A stretch of DNA of 64,000 bases, from assembly GCA_017537025.1 (NCBI GenBank), contig JAFWCB010000001.1, forward strand, positions 62,001 to 126,000, written 5' to 3'. Of this stretch, positions 56,164 through 64,000 are shown piece after piece. The notes below the pieces were generated by a model that had not been told where the DNA came from, did not search any database, and was given only the letters and a program-made list of their open reading frames with translations. The first letter of the stretch is position 1; each line of letters starts with the position of its first letter. This DNA comes from Sediminibacterium sp. (GTDB taxonomy: Bacteria; Bacteroidota; Bacteroidia; Chitinophagales; Chitinophagaceae). Position numbers and translations under genes: made by a program.

Positions 56164-58647
56164 ATGCTAAATAAATATACACGCAATCTGAGTCTCTTCG
56201 TATTACTCTTTACTGCCATCTGCACAGATGCTCAATACCAGTACTTAGGGGGATTCAATAATCAGGGCTACCCTTCTTATTTGGTTACACCCCGCGACAC
56301 AGTTAGTGTATCATTTCGAAATAAAATTGCGGCCACCCTACCGGAATCGAGATCTGTTCCGGTATATAATCCTTTGTTAGTAGCGGATGCCAGAACAGAA
56401 ACCATACAGGTAAATTGCAATTCTGATGTATGGATTTCTTTTGTAGATGAAGGGGCTTCTTTTTTAAATGCGCTCGGTTACTATACTTTTAGTTTAGACA
56501 CACCATTAACCGCTGCGCCTAATCCGAACAAAATAAAAATCATTTTCCCGAACGCATCAAAATCCGGTTCTGGTGGTGCTTTTGAACCGGGAGATAAAGT
56601 ATACCTAGGGAATTTTCCTGCAAGAACTGGAATTGGATTTGTACTAATGGCCGATGGATGGAATGGAACCGTTGTTACACCTGGCAGATGGACGCTTTAT
56701 TCAAATGCTGCATTCAATCCAGAATCGGATTCTACTTTGAAAAAACATACTGTAATTCTCAAAGACACAGTTAATAATCGGCTTGTGATAGGTTTTGAGG
56801 ATATTCGAAGAGACAATCCGGCATGTGATAATGATTTTAATGATGTACTATTTTTTGCTACTGTTTCTCCCGTTAATTGTGTAAATAAATTAGATAGTAT
56901 CCCCATTCTTACAGATGATGGCCATATTGCCTTTTCAGGAAATACGGGCGGCTTGGAGAGTAAAGGATTAGGTGATAAAATAGCAAAGCGTGTTTTTAAT
57001 AAAGCAAAAGCAGGCCTAAATGGAGATATTGATTATAAAAATTTCAAATTAGTATCTGCAGAAAATGGGAACATCCGATCCAACAGTGTTTCAGGTGGAT
57101 TACAACTTTCTGCAATTATGCCAACTCAGATTTTAGATCAAGGTTATACAGCTTATATAACTACGCCAACAGATATACCAAGTATTACTAACGCGAAAGA
57201 GGTAAGGTCTATCGACTTTGTTCAATCTGGTATTTGTAAAGCTGTGGCTTTTGCAACAAAAACATTGGGCGTAATGTATGATCATACCAAGCCCATTTGT
57301 GATAGATTAAAAGGCGCCTCCTTATTGGCTATGGATAATTTCAACCTGAAAGGGTTGAATTTTGTTCGATATACCTTGCAACAAGAAGCCGGTAATATTG
57401 AATATGCCATGAGTTTTACCATCGGTAAGAAGGCAGGGCGGAACAGTTTCTCCTTCCAATCAAACTGGCTAAATAAAGATTATGTTACAGAAGATACCCT
57501 CATTAATTATCAGGTTTGGGGAATCGCTCCCTATTTGTGTGTAGACATGACATTGGATATTCTGGATAAATTGAATGTTATGATGCCGGTTACTCAAAAT
57601 ACACCCAGCGCTGTTTTACCAAAAACATATATTATAAACGGAAACAGAAATGGATCTGTACTCAGTATGACGATTGCCAATGAAACGAATGCCACTAGCG
57701 GGTATTTTGAAGTAGAAGAAAGAGCCACTGAAATCGCCTCTTCAAAAACAGTAAGAATTGTACCATTTAGCATGAAGAGTTCAGCTAAAACAGCGGTTTC
57801 CTTTCCAATGTCAGACGCTTTTGAAAGTAATATCGCAATGTATGTTGGAGGTAAATTACAAGATGTAGTGTATATGAGTGACGGAACATGGGCTTTAGAC
57901 TTTGATAGTACTAAAACCATCATTAAAAATTATAGTGTAACAAATGACTCGGCAAGGCTTCCGGCAGATGAATACCCCGTTTTCAGAAATATCCAGGTAA
58001 CTGCTAATACGAATGATTATGTAACAGCATACAAAGTATTGAGAGGTGCAGGGGCCCTTCAAAACCTTAGTGATTATAAAACAATTAGTTTCAAAGCAAA
58101 AGCTAACGGCAATCTGCGTATTACATTAGTAAAAAATAGTATCACGGATTTTGCTAAACAATACAAAATATTGGTTCCTATTAGTACAGAATTAAAATCC
58201 TATGCGATAAGTTTAAGTGATTTTATATCGGCTGGAAATAACCAACCAATTAATGCGAACGATATTACAACTATTGTTTTCTCCTTTGAAGCTACAGGTG
58301 GTGTGCAAACCACTATCGATGCAACTATTTCTTCCGTTGCTTTCTCAAAAAAGAGCAAGGAGTTTCTTTCGAATCTCCTAGAGCAACAATTACATGTATA
58401 TCCGAATCCGGTAAGGAGCGGAGGAACTGCCTATGCTGCTTTTAAGAGTACAGAAAATACTAATGTAACCGTGAAATTAATTGAAACAGCAACCGGTAAA
58501 ATTGTACAAACGCAACAAGCCAATGCGATTAAAGGAGACAACATGATCCCTATTAAACTTGGCAAGTTGGCTACTCCTACGTTGATCTCCGTAGTAGTGG
58601 AAGGTTCGGGAATTAAGCTAAAGCCGGCTAAAATAATTACAAATTAA
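56164..58647 (+). CDS. DUF4114 domain protein with T9SS sorting domain
   Basis: 827 residues with a signal peptide, an N-terminal domain (YLGGFNNQGYPSYLVTPRDTV) and a DUF4114 region (GFEDIRRDNPACDNDFNDVLFFATV, with acidic, probably calcium-binding residues). A middle beta-rich region follows, and a C-terminal type IX sorting domain (LHVYPNPVRSGGTAYAAF, then KIVQTQQ). It should be delivered to the cell surface. The stop overlaps the response regulator gene by 11 bases on the opposite strand. Exact role unknown. The 290 bases before it are AT-rich with nothing recognisable. Confidence 0.85.
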   Translation: MLNKYTRNLSLFVLLFTAICTDAQYQYLGGFNNQGYPSYLVTPRDTVSVSFRNKIAATLPESRSVPVYNPLLVADARTETIQVNCNSDVWISFVDEGASFLNALGYYTFSLDTPLTAAPNPNKIKIIFPNASKSGSGGAFEPGDKVYLGNFPARTGIGFVLMADGWNGTVVTPGRWTLYSNAAFNPESDSTLKKHTVILKDTVNNRLVIGFEDIRRDNPACDNDFNDVLFFATVSPVNCVNKLDSIPILTDDGHIAFSGNTGGLESKGLGDKIAKRVFNKAKAGLNGDIDYKNFKLVSAENGNIRSNSVSGGLQLSAIMPTQILDQGYTAYITTPTDIPSITNAKEVRSIDFVQSGICKAVAFATKTLGVMYDHTKPICDRLKGASLLAMDNFNLKGLNFVRYTLQQEAGNIEYAMSFTIGKKAGRNSFSFQSNWLNKDYVTEDTLINYQVWGIAPYLCVDMTLDILDKLNVMMPVTQNTPSAVLPKTYIINGNRNGSVLSMTIANETNATSGYFEVEERATEIASSKTVRIVPFSMKSSAKTAVSFPMSDAFESNIAMYVGGKLQDVVYMSDGTWALDFDSTKTIIKNYSVTNDSARLPADEYPVFRNIQVTANTNDYVTAYKVLRGAGALQNLSDYKTISFKAKANGNLRITLVKNSITDFAKQYKILVPISTELKSYAISLSDFISAGNNQPINANDITTIVFSFEATGGVQTTIDATISSVAFSKKSKEFLSNLLEQQLHVYPNPVRSGGTAYAAFKSTENTNVTVKLIETATGKIVQTQQANAIKGDNMIPIKLGKLATPTLISVVVEGSGIKLKPAKIITN

Positions 58648-59275
58648 ACTCGATCATAAACTTAACCAAAGCAGCAGGTGAATTGAGTTTAAGTTTTTGC
58701 ATGATATTCTTACGATGCGTTTCTACTGTGTAAATACTCAAATGTAGTTTTTCGGCTATTTGCTGATTTGTATAGGTTTGTTTCAGGTACAAAAGAATTT
58801 CTTTTTCTCTTTTTGTGAGATCATATTTTCGCAGGAAAGCATCTAATTTTTTAAATGCATCATCATAATTTATTTCCTTTTGTACACTAAAATAAGATTT
58901 CCCGGAATATACCTCCATAATGGCATGATGGAGTTCTGCTTTACTGCTACTTTTTAAAATATATCCATCGGCTCCTGCTGATTTGGCTTCTTGTACAACC
59001 TTCTCATCACTATAGGCCGAAAGCATCAATACTTTCACAGCACCAAAAGATTGCTTGATATATTTGATTGTTTCCAGCCCATTCAAATTGGGCATATTTA
59101 CGTCTAATAAAATCAAATCGGTAGGCACATGTTGTGTTAGCAAATACAAAAGCTGCTTACCATCGTTTGCAATACCACTAATATTAAATTTCTCTTCTCC
59201 CCCGAGAATCATTTTCATCCCCTCCACAAATAGCGGATGATCGTCGGCAATCATTAAATTAATTTTTACATCCAT
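58637..59275 (-). CDS. NarL/FixJ family response regulator, apparently orphan
   Basis: From the ATG at 59275 (MDVKINLMIADDHPLFVEGM) the product is 212 residues, a normal length. The receiver domain has the acidic DD pocket, phospho-Asp in LILLDVNMPNLNG, and Lys in ILKSSSK. The C-terminal LuxR-type helix-turn-helix is LTKREKEILLYLKQTYTNQQIAEKLHLSIYTVETHRKNI. No histidine kinase is next to it. It starts 22 bases after the copper-amine-oxidase-like gene and probably is the last gene of that operon. Confidence 0.92.
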   Translation of the reverse strand: MDVKINLMIADDHPLFVEGMKMILGGEEKFNISGIANDGKQLLYLLTQHVPTDLILLDVNMPNLNGLETIKYIKQSFGAVKVLMLSAYSDEKVVQEAKSAGADGYILKSSSKAELHHAIMEVYSGKSYFSVQKEINYDDAFKKLDAFLRKYDLTKREKEILLYLKQTYTNQQIAEKLHLSIYTVETHRKNIMQKLKLNSPAALVKFMIEFNL

Positions 59276-59297
59276 AGTCTTGTCGCCTAAATATACA

Positions 59298-61061
59298 TTA
59301 TTTATGAAAAGGAACAAATAATGGCCCGGCAAAGCAGGGGTATGTTTTTACCTTATATTGCCCGTTTTCGTAATAGGTCTCAGCCCAACAGTATTTAGAC
59401 GAGGGGGTATCATCATTTTTTAACTGAGGAACATACCATAAAATTAAGTCAGTATTTCGAATATTTTCCTTTATGGGTATCATGAATTTTTCAGGCCCTT
59501 GTTGATAATCAGTATTACAACACGGACCAATGGTTACCAAATCGTTTTGTCCTTCGTTTTTGTCCAAATGATTCTTTGTTACGTATACATATGCATTATC
59601 GCCTCTACCGCCGTCACCAAATTGCCCTCTACCCGGTTCGATAAAATAACCACCATTAGGGCTGGTATTGAGTTTATATTGATACCCTTCTTTCGTATAC
59701 ACAGTTGTAGCGTCTTGTAGTTTCCATCCCTCTTTATCCCAAACTTTCCATTCATCTTTATTCCATTCGGCAAAAAGTTGATTATTACCTGAAAAACCAA
59801 TGCGAAAAACCGGCCTATAAGTACCGTTATTCCCACAGCCTCTCCCAATAGAAGCGCAGCTCATTCGAAATCGACCATCGGTATAAAAAAAATAACGCTG
59901 AGAATAACTGTAATTACAAGGTCCCGGCCATAGTTCACTGAAAAATTTTTGCTCTAACATAAAGCCTGCAACCGTATCCGCTTCAATAATGTCGGCCACC
60001 TGTGGTGGCTCAGTTGCTACCACTGCGGCTTCACTAAAAATCGGACAGCCTACGGCGTCGCTGTATCCAAAACCATCTGTTCCGGAATAACTTACATGCC
60101 AATCTACCAATTTTGCACTGTTGATAACCTGTTGATTCTTATACTTTACATTACTGATCATTAACCCATCAGAAGAAGTGAGTAAGTAATCCATCTCCCA
60201 GCCTTTTTGTGAAAGGGTATTTACTTTATTACAGTAACAATCAGCAATATTTTCATTTTGAATTTTCCGCTCCGTTACAACTGGTTGTTCCAGCTCTTTA
60301 CTGGTGTTAGTCCAACGTAAGCCAACTACCCTAAAATCGGTTAGATCAACGATAGCCCACAATGCTCGATTGCCTTGCACGAAGGTGGGTGCTACACACA
60401 AATGTTGTGAGCGTTCGCAGCGGGTTCGATTCAAGGCGGTTTTAGTAGAAGCCATTACAGGTAAAGATGCTGAGGGTTTAAATCCTAATGCTTTTGTTAC
60501 TTCAGGTGCATCAACTGCAATTTGCACGGCTAGTTTTATTAGCGAGGGAGGCAAATCGGGTTGTGTTTGAGGAAAATGATCAACCGATAATATTTTTTGC
60601 GAGAAAATGTCTACTACAGCCACTGTTGTGAGGTTGTAGGCGTAGTTATACATTTCTACTCGCATGGCCATACCGGGTAGTACCGTCATTCCTTTTCGAA
60701 TATCACCGGGCCGGGCAGGATATACACCAAAGATCTCATTCCAAAGAGGCTTCCCGGTTGCTTTATCAAAAATATATCGGGTAAAAAAAGTATCAGCAAT
60801 AGCTACTTGTTGCGCCACTGCAATCTTTTCATCAAGCCTATCAATAAAAAATTTGATAGGCATCGAAAGGTTAAGCACAGAGTCTTTTTCTAATTTTCTT
60901 TTAATAATATACTTCGCGGTATCAACAGTAGTTTCTTTAAGCAGGTTTTTACGATATTCATTTACATACACCGCATCCTGAGAAGTTTTATGCTGTGAAA
61001 AAACCTGCACGCCTATTAAAAAGCAATAGCTCAACAATACTATTTTATGAAACATCTTCAT
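59298..61061 (-). CDS. Copper amine oxidase-like protein lacking the copper ligands
   Basis: 587 residues with a signal peptide (to ~22). It follows the fold pattern of copper amine oxidases: a small domain with VAVVDIFSQKILSVDHFP (147-164), ALWAIVDLTDFRVVGLRW (233-250), then YLLTSSDGLMISNVKYKNQQVI, CNYSYSQRYFFYTDGRFRM (382-400), where the cofactor Asn-Tyr would be N383-Y384 in the motif, and DLILWYVPQLKND (538-550). The two-His copper motif and the third His expected in the barrel are replaced (GTYRPVFRI; LILWYVPQ). It has about 12 Cys in the mature part. It is probably not a normal amine oxidase and may be a target of the MauG-type enzyme encoded just upstream, to which it overlaps by 4 bases. 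Confidence 0.7.
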   Translation of the reverse strand: MKMFHKIVLLSYCFLIGVQVFSQHKTSQDAVYVNEYRKNLLKETTVDTAKYIIKRKLEKDSVLNLSMPIKFFIDRLDEKIAVAQQVAIADTFFTRYIFDKATGKPLWNEIFGVYPARPGDIRKGMTVLPGMAMRVEMYNYAYNLTTVAVVDIFSQKILSVDHFPQTQPDLPPSLIKLAVQIAVDAPEVTKALGFKPSASLPVMASTKTALNRTRCERSQHLCVAPTFVQGNRALWAIVDLTDFRVVGLRWTNTSKELEQPVVTERKIQNENIADCYCNKVNTLSQKGWEMDYLLTSSDGLMISNVKYKNQQVINSAKLVDWHVSYSGTDGFGYSDAVGCPIFSEAAVVATEPPQVADIIEADTVAGFMLEQKFFSELWPGPCNYSYSQRYFFYTDGRFRMSCASIGRGCGNNGTYRPVFRIGFSGNNQLFAEWNKDEWKVWDKEGWKLQDATTVYTKEGYQYKLNTSPNGGYFIEPGRGQFGDGGRGDNAYVYVTKNHLDKNEGQNDLVTIGPCCNTDYQQGPEKFMIPIKENIRNTDLILWYVPQLKNDDTPSSKYCWAETYYENGQYKVKTYPCFAGPLFVPFHK

Positions 61062-62155
61062 TTGTTTAAAGCTACAAAAAGTAGTTTTTTATTTTTTAAA
61101 TACCCGGTGTCCGTTAAACAATTTAAAAAAGATATTAGATTTTCTTTTTCTTCTTTACTTATACTGAACCCCTTGATTAATTTACTTTTATAAGGGTTTT
61201 GGGAACCGTCGCCAATATGCTCTCCAACTTCAATCTTGCGTCCACCCCTTGCGTAAATATCAATCATTTCGGTTACAGTAGATACACTTCCATCATGTGT
61301 ATAAGGTGCAGTTAATAGTACATTTCGTAAAGATGGGACACGAAACTTACCTTTATCAAAATCATTCTTAGTGATTTCATAAAGCCCCTGATCTGAACGA
61401 GGATAATCCCCAGTCATATCAAGATTATACAACCCTGTATTCTCAAATCGGGATGGTATCAACTTATTTTTAGGGTCCCATACATGACAGGTTCCGCAAT
61501 TTAATTTCCTAGAGAAAAATAATCTCATACCGGCTTTTTCATCAGCCGTTAATATAGATTCATTACCCTCCAAATAGGCATCATACCTTGATGCATGAGA
61601 TACAATAGTTTTCTCAAATGCAGTTATTGCATAAAAAATATTTTTAATTGAAATAGGCGTTTTATGTTTCGGAAAAACAGTATTAAACAAAGCCACATAG
61701 CCGGGTATATTTTTTATCCTTGCACCAACGGCTTGTTCATTTTCCCAACCTAATTCTTTTGGATGTTGATTGAAGAAAGGGAAAAATAACTGCCTATCAA
61801 AACGATGAATACCGCTATCACCCCATGTAAAACTGCCCCTGTACCGTACATTTAGAAGGGAGGGTGTATTTCTTCTTACCGCATAGCCATCTGCTCCAAC
61901 AGCCGTTCTGTATCCGTCTGAAAAAGCCAATGAAGGATCATGACAAGAAGCGCAGGATTTGGTTTGATTATAAGATAAACGAGTGTCGTAAAATAAATAT
62001 CTACCTAACAATGACAATTCCTCACTTGGTTTAGTAAGTTTTTTTTCTGTAGAGGGATAGATATACGATATGAAAAAAAAACTAAGAAAAAGTATGGCAG
62101 TAAGTAAATATTTTTTTTTCACAAACAGCTTTATTGCAGATCTATTAATTGCCAT
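61058..62155 (-). CDS. MauG/dihaem cytochrome c peroxidase-type protein
   Basis: 365 residues from the ATG at 62155 (MAINRSAIKLFVKKKYLL), with a signal or anchor segment LLTAILFLSFFFISYIYP. Two haem-binding motifs, CASCH (68-72) and CGTCH (220-224), and RNTPSLLNVRYRGSFTWGDSG and KFRVPSLRNVLLTAPYTHDGS belong to the MauG/CcpA superfamily. Members reduce peroxide or oxidise protein side chains to build cofactors. A longer start at 62176 overlaps the propeller gene by 46 bases. The gene overlaps both neighbours (25 and 4 bases), so it is in an operon with them. Confidence 0.85.
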   Translation of the reverse strand: MAINRSAIKLFVKKKYLLTAILFLSFFFISYIYPSTEKKLTKPSEELSLLGRYLFYDTRLSYNQTKSCASCHDPSLAFSDGYRTAVGADGYAVRRNTPSLLNVRYRGSFTWGDSGIHRFDRQLFFPFFNQHPKELGWENEQAVGARIKNIPGYVALFNTVFPKHKTPISIKNIFYAITAFEKTIVSHASRYDAYLEGNESILTADEKAGMRLFFSRKLNCGTCHVWDPKNKLIPSRFENTGLYNLDMTGDYPRSDQGLYEITKNDFDKGKFRVPSLRNVLLTAPYTHDGSVSTVTEMIDIYARGGRKIEVGEHIGDGSQNPYKSKLIKGFSISKEEKENLISFLNCLTDTGYLKNKKLLFVALNK

Positions 62156-63135
62156 TTCTTGCTGGCGTAATTCCATTGGAACTTATATTGTGTTTCGGGT
62201 TTTTCGCTGGATGCTTGTAAGTTAAAATTAAATGCGATCCCGTTTACAATCATGGTATTATTTTGAAATCGAATTTTTCTGGCCTTATCATCTCCCCTGG
62301 GACCAATCCCTACTAAGCTGAGCTCTTTTCGAAGGGATGACTTTACAAATTTATTTTTTGAATTAACCGCAACAGAATAAATATCTCCGGTTCTCGCTTT
62401 TCCAAAATATACTCTTTTATTACCTAACTCATCAAGTGCCAATGTTAGTCCGATGGCATCAATACCTACCAAGGAATCTGATTTTCTTTTCGTATCTGCA
62501 TGAATGATATAAATAATGCCGGCTTCTTTTTGTCTATTTGATGCAGCAACGGTGGCACAGTATAGGTAATGAGCTATACAATCATAGGCAATCCCTAATA
62601 AACCATAGGGGTTCTCTAGACTTGTTTTTTTGTTCGGTAGGATGGCTAACCAAGGCTGCATGTCACCTGTAAGATTTTTTATTCGGTATACTGTGTTGAG
62701 CTTTTCGATTGGGTTATTAAGCATAGAAATAAAAGGAGAAGGAATCACATATGCATTTCCAAATTTGTCGAAACATATAGCCGATAAATATCCGGCGCTT
62801 CTCCAACTGGGATGTTGATATACTGTTTCTCTGGGTCCGTTAGGTAAAGGAGAACTAATACCATCAACTTTCTTATAAGCGATTAATACCGCACCCATTT
62901 TTTGTTTTTCAGAAGTACTGAGGGCTGTCCATAAGGGATCAAAACCCAGGGTTTGGATAAATGCCGGAGGTTGATTACAGGGTTTTATCTCTTGTTGTGC
63001 TATCGAAGACATTCCCAAAAAGAGAAAAAAACCGATAATTGGGATACCCAGAAGTTGGGTTTTTCCAAAAAAAAGACAGAATGTGGGTATTTTTTTTAAA
63101 AAAAATAATTTCAAACTTATTATATTGATTTTCAA
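62131..63135 (-). CDS. Exported beta-propeller-like protein of the MauG unit
   Basis: 334 residues. An unusual N-terminus (MKINIISLKLFFLKKIPTF) precedes a probable signal (LLGIPIIGFFLFLGMSSIAQQ). The mature part has repeated beta blades: SAICFDKFGNAYVIPSPFI, PYGLLGIAYDCIAHYLYCATVAA, GIDAIGLTLALDELGNKRVYFGKARTGDIYSVAV. It resembles NHL/SMP-30-like propellers but I cannot name a family. It is the first gene of the four-gene unit and overlaps the MauG gene by 25 bases. Confidence 0.68.
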   Translation of the reverse strand: MKINIISLKLFFLKKIPTFCLFFGKTQLLGIPIIGFFLFLGMSSIAQQEIKPCNQPPAFIQTLGFDPLWTALSTSEKQKMGAVLIAYKKVDGISSPLPNGPRETVYQHPSWRSAGYLSAICFDKFGNAYVIPSPFISMLNNPIEKLNTVYRIKNLTGDMQPWLAILPNKKTSLENPYGLLGIAYDCIAHYLYCATVAASNRQKEAGIIYIIHADTKRKSDSLVGIDAIGLTLALDELGNKRVYFGKARTGDIYSVAVNSKNKFVKSSLRKELSLVGIGPRGDDKARKIRFQNNTMIVNGIAFNFNLQASSEKPETQYKFQWNYASKKWQLIDLQ

Positions 63136-63436
63136 TTTAATAAAAAAATTAAAATATTTATATATTATATTTTGCCTATTTAATACCTCTAAAATGTCAC
63201 TTTATACCCCCAAAAACCTACCAACTACTTTGTATAGGATTGATTCGCAATGAATTGTAAATAAAAATTAATGCGATAATTACCCGTTTTTTCCTACTTT
63301 TATAATGTCCATAGTTGTTCAATATCCATTGTGGAATTGTTTTTGTAAAACAAATCTAGTTCTGAAACCAATAAATTCCGAATCCCGTATAATAGATCAC
63401 TAGAAAAATAATTAAAAATATTCAAATAGGTACTGT
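63136..63436. other. Divergent intergenic region, AT-rich, no gene seen
   Basis: The 301 bases between the propeller gene (- strand) and the SdrD_B-like gene (+ strand) are very AT-rich near the - strand gene (runs of AAAAAATT / TATATATTATATTTTG). They must hold the promoters of both units. An open frame at 63300-63533 on the - strand overlaps the start of the + strand gene and has no recognisable sequence, so I do not annotate it. No repeats, RNA or terminators were recognised. Confidence 0.6.
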
Positions 63437-64000
63437 ATGGATAATTTCTACTCTTTTCAAACCTACCAAAAAAAGAATAAAGGAAGATTCTCTCTTTATT
63501 TTCTTTTTGCTCTTGGTTTCCTTGCCTTTTCACAAATGCTAACTGCCCAAACTTCGGTTACAGGTACCGTGTACCGTGATTTTAATGGAAGTGGAGCAAA
63601 AGAAAACACTAGTGCTTATAATGAACCGGGTGTATCAGGGGTAACTGTGAAAGCTTATAGCGCAGCGGGAGTTTTGCTTGCCACTGCAACTACTAACGCG
63701 AATGGCGTCTATACTTTTAGTGCGCCTGCCGTAGCTAACAATACAAAAGTTCGTCTGGAATTTACAGGTTGGCAGAGTAGTGATTATCCCGCCCCTACCG
63801 GGTTGAATAGCAAATCAAGTGTGCAGTTTGCTACAGCTAATACAACAACTCCTGCAGTTGCTGATTTTGGTATTAATTACCCAGGGCACTATGTAGATAA
63901 TTTAAACGCAAGAATTGTAGTCCCAACTTATGTGAATGGCGATAATCAAACCATTACCGGTAATTGGTACGATGCCTCAGAAGGAGATGGTGCTTATGCA
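63437..64000 (+). CDS. SdrD B-like domain surface protein, N-terminal part
   Basis: The reading frame opens at ATG 63437 and runs off the window (188 codons inside it). A signal peptide of ~38 residues ends MLTAQ. The mature protein starts SVTGTVYRDFNGSGAKENT with the SdrD_B/carboxypeptidase-like fold pattern (GVSGVTVKAYSAAGVLLATATTNANGVYTFSAP), then DFGINYPGHYVDN. It is probably the start of a large, T9SS-exported adhesin-like protein. It is transcribed away from the MauG unit. The rest lies beyond 64000. Confidence 0.82.
   Translation, partial: MDNFYSFQTYQKKNKGRFSLYFLFALGFLAFSQMLTAQTSVTGTVYRDFNGSGAKENTSAYNEPGVSGVTVKAYSAAGVLLATATTNANGVYTFSAPAVANNTKVRLEFTGWQSSDYPAPTGLNSKSSVQFATANTTTPAVADFGINYPGHYVDNLNARIVVPTYVNGDNQTITGNWYDASEGDGAYA

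Noticed and set aside
63300-63533. Open frame of 77 codons on the - strand
   Set aside because: It overlaps the start and signal peptide of the + strand SdrD_B-like gene and has no recognisable sequence.

Overview
The window looks like a chromosomal segment of a Bacteroidota bacterium, most likely of the family Chitinophagaceae. Three things support this. Several exported proteins carry type IX secretion (T9SS) sorting domains. Promoters of the Bacteroidota form (TTTG, about 19 bases, TAnnTTTG) precede rpsL and, more weakly, rpsJ and rpsA. Families typical of the phylum recur: DUF5777 barrels, GLPGLI-like proteins, DUF4407, head-GIN/DUF2807 and ECF sigma/anti-sigma pairs. Genus-level placement is inference; there is no rRNA in the window, and I found no tRNA or CRISPR array.

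Layout. 1-5.2 kb: the start of rpsA, a purine nucleoside phosphorylase, and an arsenosugar-type cluster (thioredoxin/DUF547 protein, CMD peroxidase-like protein, radical SAM ArsS, and two small transferases). 5.3-8.4 kb: small exported or hypothetical genes, all on the + strand. 8.5-13.5 kb: a PLP decarboxylase, an HI0933-type flavoprotein, an M20 peptidase and map. 13.6-24.9 kb: secY and the S10/spc ribosomal protein run, all on the - strand. 25-29.7 kb: Fic protein, DUF5777/YceI/cytochrome genes, and an ECF sigma factor with a frameshifted anti-sigma/outer-membrane gene. 29.8-34.2 kb: fusA, a TetR-regulated exported protein, rpsG and rpsL. 34.4-55.9 kb: a T9SS surface protein and housekeeping genes (ilvE, rdgB, aroE, a ComA-like gene, yidC, pyrG, proC, hldD, purL). 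56.2-64 kb: a DUF4114 T9SS protein, then a four-gene unit (beta-propeller-like protein, MauG-type dihaem protein, copper amine oxidase-like protein without copper ligands, NarL-type response regulator), and the start of a large SdrD_B-like surface protein.

How the parts work together. The ribosomal genes keep the classical S10/spc order, but the str part is interrupted between rpsG and fusA and between fusA and rpsJ. The usual infA-rpmJ-rpsM-rpsK-rpsD-rpoA-rplQ stretch does not follow map. Intrinsic terminators separate rplO from secY, secY from map, and follow rpsG and fusA, so these are separate transcription units. The least described unit is the MauG/copper-amine-oxidase-like operon at 58.6-63.1 kb. 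Other points of note are the duplicated TetR operator at 32.6/33.2 kb, the structured leader before rplC, and the sigma/anti-sigma locus whose anti-sigma gene is broken by a one-base frameshift.
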